Shown piece by piece: positions 14,795 through 20,565 of a stretch of DNA of 20,565 nucleotides. Each line of letters starts with the position of its first letter. Within the stretch, counting starts at the first letter, position 1. The translations under genes and the position numbers were made by a program. Under the pieces are notes generated by a model that saw nothing but the letters and a program-made list of their open reading frames with translations, did not search any database and was not told the origin of the DNA. The stretch comes from a virus: the IMG/VR virus record IMGVR_UViG_3300020457_000135, positions 1 through 20,565 of that record, one strand, 5' to 3'.

Positions 14795-16574
14795 TCCAAT
14801 TATCTCCTATCTTATATTCTCCATCTAAAGGACAATTAAGATTTAATAAAGTAGCTGTATCTTGTATAGCTTCAACACCTAGTTTTCCAACAGTCTCTGC
14901 CTGGTCTTCTCTAACTTCTATTTGCCATTCATCGTGTATGTTGGCTACAAACTTTGCATCAAGATTTAATTCTTTAATTTTATTATATAAAAGAACAAGA
15001 GCTGTCTTCATAATAACTGCTCCTCCTCCTTGTAATAAAGTGTTTAATGCTGAGTAAACTTTTCTAATATGTATAACTCTTCCATCTAATGCTTTGACAT
15101 ACTTTCTTGTTTGTGCCGCTCTTTCAACAGCAGATGTAAGATTTCCAAGCGAGGGTAAATTGCGGATAAAACGAGATCTAAGTGCTGCACCTTCTTTAGT
15201 TGATCCTCCAACCACGCTTCCAATTTTAGAGTCTCCTGCTCCGTAGATGAGAGCGTAGATGAAAGTTTTTGCCTGACTTCGTGATCCAAGTCTAGCAAGG
15301 CTTTGATTTGTTGTGTGTATATCTCCGTTGACGACTTCATTTATGTACTCCTTATTTTTCATATAATGTGCTAATACTCTTAATTCTAAACCAGAGGCAT
15401 CTATTCCTACTAACTTGTAGTTTTCTGGTACTCTCCAACATTCTCTACATTCTTTACCATAAGGTTTAGTAGAACTAGGAGTTTGAGCTACGTTTGGATT
15501 TCTATGCGTCATTCTTCCTGTGATAGCTCCGTTGGAAATAACAAAGCCATGTACTCTACTTTCTTTTGATAACTCTAGCCAAGAAGAAACTTGCGCTACT
15601 CTTTTCTGTAGCATCATAAACTCTGCAATAAGCGTAGCTTCTGGTATGTTTTTAACTTTTTCTAGTGTGGTTTCATCTACAATAGGTTGCCCGGTAGGTG
15701 TAAACTTGGTAGGTTTCCAACCGAAATCAATCAAGTATTCTCCGATTTGTTTGCGACTACCAAGATTAAAAGTAACCCACTTCTGCCTCATAAAAGATTT
15801 GAAGTTATTTGTTTTAAGACACTTAGCCATTTCCTCATTAGTTAATCCTACTTTAGAAAGCGTACCGTCTTTCCTTAACTTTGGAGTAACTAACTTATCA
15901 TCTACCCATTTAGGTTTAAATGTTTCGTGTACTTTCTTTTCTATCTCTGCCATCTTAGAATTAAGCTTTGCTGCAAGTAGTGTAGCTTTCTTTTCATCTA
16001 GCATAAATCCGTTTTGTTCCTGCTCTTTAACTATCTTTGCAACTGCATGTTCAAGATCAATAGATTCTTGACTAAAGTTTTCAACTTGTTCTAATAGTTT
16101 ATAGTAAACATCTGCATTAAGTTCAACGTCCTGTATGCAGTACTTTCCCATTTCTTCTGTGTACTCTTCCCAACTATCAGGTTGTTGTGCTTTTCTTTTA
16201 TCAGCATCATTAGGGTAAAGAATGTATCCCCAATTTTCTAAACTGTGGCCACCAGTAAGAACTGGATTAACTAATCGAGAGACAACAAGAGTATCTTCAA
16301 TGTGATTGGTAAGGTTAAGATTAAAATGTTTTTTGAGAACCGGGATGTCAAAGCCTATGATGTTGTGTCCAATAAGAACATCTGCGCTTTCAATTAAGTC
16401 TGCTCCTTCTTGAAGTTTATCAGGAGGAAACAAATAAGTTTCCCCTCCGATAACTTTAGCAACGATACAATGGATAGTGTTGCCTTCAAGACCTTCTGTT
16501 TCTATATCAAAGATAACCTTTTTAAAACGGTGATGGGCTATTTTGTTGGGGAGAGAAATCAGATTCTGTTTCAT
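14781..16574 (-). CDS. Family A DNA polymerase with 3'-5' proofreading exonuclease (T7 gp5-like)
   Basis: Protein of 597 residues that copies phage DNA. Exonuclease motifs are intact: D23 and E25 in FDIETEG, N71 and D76 in GHNIIGFD, and Y145 with D149 in YCIQD. Polymerase motif A is IDASGLELR (D392), motif B is RSQAKTFIYALIYG with K436, and motif C is HDE (547-549). The residue equal to E. coli Pol I F762 is Tyr440, as in T7 polymerase. The start is the ATG at 16572-16574 with AGGAAG a few bases upstream; a longer frame opens with TTG at 16616 but has no such support. The gene overlaps the primase-helicase end by 53 bases. It is shorter than T7 gp5 (704), and I cannot tell whether it binds thioredoxin. 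Confidence 0.95.
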   Translation of the reverse strand: MKQNLISLPNKIAHHRFKKVIFDIETEGLEGNTIHCIVAKVIGGETYLFPPDKLQEGADLIESADVLIGHNIIGFDIPVLKKHFNLNLTNHIEDTLVVSRLVNPVLTGGHSLENWGYILYPNDADKRKAQQPDSWEEYTEEMGKYCIQDVELNADVYYKLLEQVENFSQESIDLEHAVAKIVKEQEQNGFMLDEKKATLLAAKLNSKMAEIEKKVHETFKPKWVDDKLVTPKLRKDGTLSKVGLTNEEMAKCLKTNNFKSFMRQKWVTFNLGSRKQIGEYLIDFGWKPTKFTPTGQPIVDETTLEKVKNIPEATLIAEFMMLQKRVAQVSSWLELSKESRVHGFVISNGAITGRMTHRNPNVAQTPSSTKPYGKECRECWRVPENYKLVGIDASGLELRVLAHYMKNKEYINEVVNGDIHTTNQSLARLGSRSQAKTFIYALIYGAGDSKIGSVVGGSTKEGAALRSRFIRNLPSLGNLTSAVERAAQTRKYVKALDGRVIHIRKVYSALNTLLQGGGAVIMKTALVLLYNKIKELNLDAKFVANIHDEWQIEVREDQAETVGKLGVEAIQDTATLLNLNCPLDGEYKIGDNWSETH

Positions 16575-18183
16575 ATAGTCTTCCTGTGTCCGAATTATAT
16601 TGTAGGCTACAAGCAAGTCCAGTATCCCCTGTGTATCTAGACTTTAAAACTCTTACCCTTGTTGTGTTTGCTTCTTCTGGATCATCTGCCTGTTGATTTC
16701 TTTCAAGTGCTATAACACAATCAGAAAGCTGTGATATTCCTTGTGATCCTTTTAAATGAGATAAGGATACTTCAATACCTTGTTCGTGTCCTTTTTCTCC
16801 TGCTGCTCTTCTTAAATGAGAAACAAGAATCATGCCTACTCCTGTTTCTTCTACAAGAGATCTAAGACGATTCATTAAACTATCAATTCCTCGTCTCTCA
16901 TCTCCTTCTGTCATTACGTTTACTAACATGTGTAGATGATCAACAACTACCCATTCACACTCGCAACCAACGATTATGTAACGTAACTTAGAAAAAATTT
17001 CATCAATATTTGTTGCGCCAAGATGAGCATGGATAAATACTCTACCATCTTCTATCACATTGTCAAACATTTGTTCTAGTTCTTCATTAGAATATTTAGA
17101 TCTTTTCTCAGATAAATAGATTCTATCGTTAGCTTCGATAGATACTATTCCGTCTGCAGTTCTAAGCCAGTTCTCTTCTAGAGCCACAATGCCTACATTG
17201 TCTGTAGTGTTTTTAATTAGCCAATGTTCTAGTTCTCTAGTGACACTTGATTTACCTAAACCTGTGCCTCCAGTAAGAGTAACTAACTCTCCTTTGCGCA
17301 TACCATATAGTTTTTTATTCAAGCCTTCCCACGGATAAGGAATACTTTCTTTATCTTCACGCTGTAACCAATCGCTTTTTTTGCTTGATAATTCTAAGAT
17401 ACCTGATGGTGTGTATGTTTTAGATTCCCACCAGGCTTTGGTAAACTCTTCATACTTACCTTGCTTGAGCATATCGTTAGCGTCTTTATAGCCAGTAGGA
17501 AAAGACATAATTTTAGTTTTGTTTGGTTTTAGTATTCTAGCTACTTGTCTTGCTGCTTTCTGTCCTGCATCATCATTATCAAATGCAAGTACTACATTCT
17601 CATAAGCTTCTACAAACTCTATGCTTTCTCTAATATCTTTTACAGCAGAGGCGCACCCACGCTTGAGAGATACTACTGCCCATTTACCGCCAAACATTTC
17701 ATAAACGGCCATAGCATCACACTCGCCTTCTGTGATTGTAAGATACTTACCACCGGTGTTTCGATATAACTGTTCTCCAAATAATCCTGTGCCTTCAAAG
17801 TTACCGCCTGAGTAAAACTTTTTAGTAGCAATCTCTCTGGTTTTAGTAGCGACTACTTCGTTATTATTATAGTAAGGATACACATGTTTATTGTTACTAG
17901 ATAATACTCCAAAAGCTTTAGCAGTTTTAAGACTAATTTTTCTATCTTCTAGCGCATTGTATGAGCCTTTATAAGAATGAAGAAAAGTATTTTTATCTGT
18001 AGGTAATGCGCTTACTGTCCTATGCGCCATGCCTGTGTATGTATTATATGATTCTTTGCCTGATGTTCTTTTATTACAACCAAAACAATATGTGTGTCCG
18101 TCATCATATAGTGAGTTGTTATCTTTACTGCCGCAGGCTTCGCATGGAATATGCTTTACAAATTTGCTTTCTGGTCTTGTCAT
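16522..18183 (-). CDS. Bifunctional primase-helicase (T7 gp4-like)
   Basis: Protein of 553 residues, near T7 gp4A (566). Domains in order are: a zinc finger with C14, C17, C33 and C36; a TOPRIM primase core with E152 in ITEGECDAM and FDNDDAG (201-207); then a RecA-fold replicative helicase with Walker A GGTGLGKS (305-312), a Walker B-type VVVDHLHML and ILVSHLRR. The full protein would make RNA primers and unwind DNA at the fork. The tail (YETESDFSPQQNSPSPF) is acidic then polar; T7 gp4 uses an acidic tail to contact the polymerase. The ATG follows a GGGGAA sequence at good spacing. Its leader contains the 18212-18263 inverted repeat. Confidence 0.95.
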   Translation of the reverse strand: MTRPESKFVKHIPCEACGSKDNNSLYDDGHTYCFGCNKRTSGKESYNTYTGMAHRTVSALPTDKNTFLHSYKGSYNALEDRKISLKTAKAFGVLSSNNKHVYPYYNNNEVVATKTREIATKKFYSGGNFEGTGLFGEQLYRNTGGKYLTITEGECDAMAVYEMFGGKWAVVSLKRGCASAVKDIRESIEFVEAYENVVLAFDNDDAGQKAARQVARILKPNKTKIMSFPTGYKDANDMLKQGKYEEFTKAWWESKTYTPSGILELSSKKSDWLQREDKESIPYPWEGLNKKLYGMRKGELVTLTGGTGLGKSSVTRELEHWLIKNTTDNVGIVALEENWLRTADGIVSIEANDRIYLSEKRSKYSNEELEQMFDNVIEDGRVFIHAHLGATNIDEIFSKLRYIIVGCECEWVVVDHLHMLVNVMTEGDERRGIDSLMNRLRSLVEETGVGMILVSHLRRAAGEKGHEQGIEVSLSHLKGSQGISQLSDCVIALERNQQADDPEEANTTRVRVLKSRYTGDTGLACSLQYNSDTGRLYETESDFSPQQNSPSPF

Positions 18184-18211
18184 TATTGTTCCCCAATATT
18201 TAAAAGAAAGT

Positions 18212-18263
18212 CTAGATACCTCACTAAAACAAGAGTCTAAGGAGTATTAAATGAGGTATCTAG
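18212..18263. promoter_or_regulatory. 12-bp perfect inverted repeat between the 84-aa gene and the primase-helicase
   Basis: The arms CTAGATACCTCA (18212-18223) and TGAGGTATCTAG (18252-18263) are exact inverted copies around a 28-base spacer. This lies in the only sizeable gap of the leftward arm (18184-18274). In leftward RNA it would form a 12-bp stem followed by ACTTTCTTTTAAA, a weak U-rich run, then the SD of the primase-helicase. It could be an attenuating terminator, an RNA-processing hairpin or an operator. On the plus strand the spacer ends in AAGGAGTATTAAATG, an SD plus ATG, but that frame stops after five codons. Function is not decided by the sequence. Confidence 0.7.
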
Positions 18264-18274
18264 GATAACGATGA

Positions 18275-18529
18275 TTATTTGTTTGATTTCACTTCTTCTT
18301 CGTTAGCTTCCTCCTTTGTCGTTGGAGCATCACTATTTACTATATCAACAATCTTATTAGTAAAAAAGTTTAGCCCTGCTTGTACCTCTTCGAGATCAAG
18401 CGTTAGATTTACTTTTTTTTGATTTAGTCTTTGTACTCTACCAAAAACTCCTTGTGCTTCTTCAGGTAGATCCTCTACGTATATCTGCACATCATCAATA
18501 GTAATGTAAGGTTTATCTTCTTGAGTCAT
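18275..18529 (-). CDS. Small acidic helical phage protein of unknown function
   Basis: Protein of 84 residues whose ATG overlaps the SSB stop in a TAATG, so it is likely co-translated with it. The N-terminal ITIDDVQIYVEDLPEEAQ followed by a heptad-like helix (RVQRLNQKKVNLTLDLEEVQAGL) resembles in outline small phage proteins of the DUF6447 type. The resemblance is by eye and not firm. The tail is a run of Glu, Asn and Lys. Being paired with SSB and next to the primase-helicase suggests an accessory replication role. Confidence 0.7.
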   Translation of the reverse strand: MTQEDKPYITIDDVQIYVEDLPEEAQGVFGRVQRLNQKKVNLTLDLEEVQAGLNFFTNKIVDIVNSDAPTTKEEANEEEVKSNK

Positions 18530-18981
18530 TAGAAGTCTCCTTCGTCATACATTCCTGCGCCATCAGGTTCTACATATTCAATTAAATCAAGAAGCTGTAT
18601 AGCTTTTAAGTCTCTGCCTTTACCTGACTTGCCATTGTATTCCCACGAATATTCTCCGTATTGGATTTTAACTGTTGAGCCATTACCAATCTTTGGAAGT
18701 GTATCTACTCGTTGCCTATCTTCGTTGATAAGAACTGGTCTAGGATTTTGTCCACCGCCTTTCTTATTAACATTTCGTTTAAAGTTTACGAATCTACCGT
18801 AATCTTTTTCTTTAACAGGATGTCCTCTGTTTTCAAAATCAGCTAGAGTTTCATCATCTAATACAAGATTAACTTCCCATTTGTGATCAAAAGTAGTATT
18901 TGGAGTTGTTACACTAGCGTAATAGGCGCGACCTGTAACTTCGCCAACACCACTTGCAGGATTAAAATTATTTTCTGCCAT
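18529..18981 (-). CDS. Single-stranded DNA-binding protein (T7 gp2.5-like)
   Basis: Protein of 150 residues with strand-rich OB-fold sequence (GEVTGRAYYASVTTPN, HKWEVNLVLDDE, GRFVNFKRNV, STVKIQYGEYSWEYNGKSG). The acidic C-terminus ends in GMYDEGDF; T7 gp2.5 also ends in an acidic tail with a terminal Phe that contacts polymerase and helicase. It would coat ssDNA at the fork. It is shorter than gp2.5 (232), mainly because the acidic tail is brief. A clear GAGG precedes the ATG. The 84-residue protein, primase-helicase and polymerase follow in the same direction, which supports the call. Confidence 0.88.
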   Translation of the reverse strand: MAENNFNPASGVGEVTGRAYYASVTTPNTTFDHKWEVNLVLDDETLADFENRGHPVKEKDYGRFVNFKRNVNKKGGGQNPRPVLINEDRQRVDTLPKIGNGSTVKIQYGEYSWEYNGKSGKGRDLKAIQLLDLIEYVEPDGAGMYDEGDF

Positions 18982-18994
18982 TTTTTTACCTCGT

Positions 18995-19765
18995 TTATGT
19001 TACATTTAAATTGAAAGACATTTCACAATTAGATTGTAAGCTATCTTTAGCTACAAATTTTAACTGAGAAACATAAGATTGTACAGCTTTTTCTAATCTA
19101 TTTGGTGCGTCATTTGAATTAACATTTGATATAACTGCAGTACCATTATTTACATCAAAAGAAACAACAAGCGTATAATCTCCTCTGCGTCTTTCCCTGT
19201 CTACAGCTTTCTGTATAAGAGAAGTTTTATTCTGTGTGCCTGACATTAGTTCATAGGTACATTGTTCTTCTTCTCTATAGGATTCAATAGCCATTGAGCC
19301 TCTCAAACTATCTAGGGCCTGTGGAGTTTCAATTGGCTTTTCTATTATATCCTGTGTTTGTTTAAGAAGTTCTAACTCCTGTAAAAGAAAGTTTAATTTA
19401 TCTTTTAGGATTTGATTGTTAGAATTGTTTGTGTTCACCATGTCGTTCAACCCTTCCATATCTGCGTTCAACTTTGAGATAAATTCTTCGATACTTTTCC
19501 GGGACATCTTAACTTCATATTCAAAAAAGCGTTTGTTGTCCTCAATAGTTATGTAAGCATTTCGTAGTTCATTACTTGAGATTGCTTGTGCAGTTCTGGC
19601 ACTTACATCTTGTATAGACTTTTCCATTTCAGAGATTACAGAATTAGTGTAATTAATAGATAGTTCATTTTTTTCAAGTCTATTTATGACATGTTTACTA
19701 AAAAGATTTGCTCCAAATCCTACAATAATAAGTGTTACTACAACTGTTAAAAAATTATTTCTCAT
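18995..19765 (-). CDS. Inner-membrane-anchored coiled-coil protein with a TonB-C-like end
   Basis: Protein of 256 residues with a perfect AAGGAGGT before its ATG. One N-terminal membrane anchor (about residues 5-20, FLTVVVTLIIVGFGANLF) is followed by coiled coil (about 28-145). A C-terminal globular domain (about 165-256) reads DYTLVVSFDVNNGTAVISNV and LEKAVQSYVSQLKF. Its strand-helix-strand order resembles the periplasmic TonB C-terminal domain. Two cysteines (EEQCTYE and SNCEMSF) bracket that domain and could form a periplasmic disulfide. It is an odd gene in a replication block; a role at the envelope, such as blocking superinfection or modulating TonB-linked receptors, is a guess. The topology is well supported, the fold only moderately. 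Confidence 0.65.
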   Translation of the reverse strand: MRNNFLTVVVTLIIVGFGANLFSKHVINRLEKNELSINYTNSVISEMEKSIQDVSARTAQAISSNELRNAYITIEDNKRFFEYEVKMSRKSIEEFISKLNADMEGLNDMVNTNNSNNQILKDKLNFLLQELELLKQTQDIIEKPIETPQALDSLRGSMAIESYREEEQCTYELMSGTQNKTSLIQKAVDRERRRGDYTLVVSFDVNNGTAVISNVNSNDAPNRLEKAVQSYVSQLKFVAKDSLQSNCEMSFNLNVT

Positions 19766-19778
19766 AATACCTCCTTCG

Positions 19779-20078
19779 TTAAATGTTCCAGTTTAACTTC
19801 CCTTTATTCTTTGCTCTCCAATCTTCGTAATACTGAGACAATTCAGCAAACGAATTAATATGAGGATACTTTTTTAAGTATTTCATAATCCATTTGGGAG
19901 TCATAAAAGATAGATACATAGTTCGATTAGCCATGTAATAATCCTGAGTAGGTGCTAACTGATCTATATTGTCTATAGAGACCTGTGCTGCTTCATCTTC
20001 GCTTAACAGAGTCTTTAGCCATTCTACTTGTAGTGGCTTTATTCTTTTTCTTAATGCTTTAACTTTCTTTGCGTTCAA
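19779..20078 (-). CDS. Basic small protein of unknown function with TTG start
   Basis: Protein of 99 residues. There is no ATG near the start; the codon at 20076-20078 is TTG with GGAG six bases upstream, a good SD. The N-terminus is strongly basic (NAKKVKALRKRIKPLQ), and aromatic residues are frequent (TMYLSFMTPKWIMKYLKKY, WRAKNKGKLNWN). No family is recognised. It is the first cistron downstream of the consensus promoter at 20102-20131, with a predicted leader of only about 20 bases, so it could be an early gene. Confidence 0.7.
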   Translation of the reverse strand: MNAKKVKALRKRIKPLQVEWLKTLLSEDEAAQVSIDNIDQLAPTQDYYMANRTMYLSFMTPKWIMKYLKKYPHINSFAELSQYYEDWRAKNKGKLNWNI

Positions 20079-20101
20079 TAGTTTCTCCAGATCTATATAG
20101 G

Positions 20102-20131
20102 ATTATAAAAGAAGTGAAAGGGGATTGTCAA
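20102..20131 (-). promoter_or_regulatory. Consensus sigma70 promoter for the leftward block
   Basis: Read on the minus strand, TTGACA (20126-20131) and TATAAT (20102-20107) are both exact consensus boxes separated by 18 bases. Transcription would begin near 20095 and run into the TTG-start gene at 20078. The -35 box lies inside a small GGGGA/TCCCC inverted repeat. Exact matches to both boxes are unlikely by chance at this spacing, and the location directly before a gene supports a real host-RNA-polymerase promoter. Confidence 0.8.
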
Positions 20132-20220
20132 ACTCCCCATATCACAATTCCTAAAATTAATATTATCCAAACACATAATGGTAATGCTTTGATAAAATTT
20201 TCTTTGTCTTTATCTTTCAT
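20128..20220 (-). CDS. Possible 30-residue single-TM small protein
   Basis: A short frame overlaps the stop of the preceding 87-residue gene. It starts with a charged N-terminus (MKDKDKENFIKALP) followed by one membrane segment (LCVWIILILGIVIWGV) and then a stop that falls inside the -35 box of the leftward promoter. The clean charged-then-hydrophobic layout and the 11-base overlap support a real small membrane protein, but no good SD is seen and short AT-rich frames arise by chance. Confidence 0.4.
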   Translation of the reverse strand: MKDKDKENFIKALPLCVWIILILGIVIWGV

Positions 20221-20473
20221 AGATATACACATCATATCTAACTGCATCTTCGAGCCTACACTCGCGCCAGTTTATAAATCCATTAGCACTTGTGTACTTA
20301 TGTAGATTAGGATTCTTTTCTCCAAAGCGTCCATGTAGTTTTACATAAAGTTTTTTGGATAAATATTTATTAACAAACTTAACAGCATTCCTAACTCCTT
20401 CGAGTTTGTACTCGCCCATAGTATCTCCTTTGTGTACAGTCATTACATATCTATTTGTTCTTTTCTTTTTCAT
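20210..20473 (-). CDS. Small basic protein of unknown function
   Basis: Protein of 87 residues with AAGGAG about ten bases before its ATG. It begins MKKKRTNRYVMTVHKG and is rich in Lys, Arg and Tyr throughout, with alternating strand-like stretches (KLYVKLHGRF, DAVRYDVYIYER). No family is recognised. It is transcribed leftward like its neighbours and lies just before the consensus promoter, so it belongs to an upstream transcript. Confidence 0.65.
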   Translation of the reverse strand: MKKKRTNRYVMTVHKGDTMGEYKLEGVRNAVKFVNKYLSKKLYVKLHGRFGEKNPNLHKYTSANGFINWRECRLEDAVRYDVYIYER

Positions 20474-20500
20474 TTTACTTTGCTCCTTTTTGTTTATAAT

Positions 20501-20563
20501 TTATTTTTTTAAAGCTCTGGCCATGCTATCCCAACCTTCAATATCTTTTTTCAATTCCTGGAA
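20501..20563 (-). CDS. C-terminal end of a gene running in from beyond the right edge
   Basis: The last 20 codons of a minus-strand frame, ending in WDSMARALKK and a TAA at 20501-20503, are open to the window edge. The stop lies 27 bases before the ATG of the next gene, with that gene's SD in between, as expected for a real upstream cistron. Nothing can be said of its function. Confidence 0.55.
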   Translation of the reverse strand, partial: FQELKKDIEGWDSMARALKK

Positions 20564-20565
20564 TA

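Noticed and set aside
16575-16616. Longer polymerase with a TTG start at 16616
   Set aside because: The ATG at 16574 has a good AGGAAG upstream and begins just before the exonuclease domain; the extra 14 residues lie over the helicase coding end.
18241-18268. Plus-strand SD plus ATG (AAGGAGTATTAAATG) as a new gene
   Set aside because: The frame stops after five codons; the bases are better explained as the spacer and right arm of the inverted repeat.
20116-20140. GGGGA/TCCCC repeat as a rho-independent terminator
   Set aside because: The stem is only five pairs and the following U-run is interrupted; the same bases form an exact -35 box.
1-20565. CRISPR array, tRNA genes, insertion sequences, integrase or attachment site
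   Set aside because: No spaced direct repeats, cloverleaf-like segments, transposase or recombinase motifs were seen on either strand.

Overview
The window is an AT-rich, tightly packed piece of a tailed-phage genome. A T7-type replication set identifies it: a gp2.5-like ssDNA-binding protein, gp4-like primase-helicase, family A DNA polymerase, PD-(D/E)XK exonuclease, endonuclease I and a DUF3310 protein, plus a B12-dependent ribonucleotide reductase. The low GC, the B12-dependent reductase and the many overlapping genes suggest a marine podovirus-like phage of a small-genome Gram-negative host (a SAR11-type host is plausible). No host marker is present, so this is inference. No RNA polymerase, terminase, capsid, integrase or tRNA gene was seen.

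Layout. The genome has two converging arms. The plus-strand arm (1-10527) starts inside a giant virion-type protein of more than 2,160 residues. This protein carries several modules, including a C-terminal methyltransferase fold. A small unknown gene, a 3-TM holin-like gene and a one-TM coiled-coil gene follow. Next comes the most striking part, a four-gene curli (type VIII secretion) locus: csgF, csgG, a curlin-repeat protein, and a FecR-domain protein that ends in curlin-like repeats. The minus-strand arm (20565 down to 10528) is the replication and nucleotide block. The two arms meet with directly abutting stop codons at 10525-10530 and no intergenic DNA.

Working together. The minus-strand block looks like one long leftward unit. 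A near-perfect sigma70-type promoter lies at 20102-20131, and many cistrons are joined by TAATG overlaps. The only noticeable gap (18184-18274) holds a 12-bp inverted repeat. The unit would supply dNTPs (class II reductase, DUF3310 protein), replicate DNA (primase-helicase, polymerase, SSB) and process host or concatemeric DNA (endonuclease I, exonuclease, HNH nuclease). The plus-strand arm would build the virion, lyse the cell and, through CsgG/CsgF, make an outer-membrane channel that could export the curlin-like proteins. CsgE, CsgD and CsgC are absent from the window, so the phage channel either works without them, borrows them, or serves another purpose such as outer-membrane permeabilisation, masking of receptors or altering the surface of infected cells.
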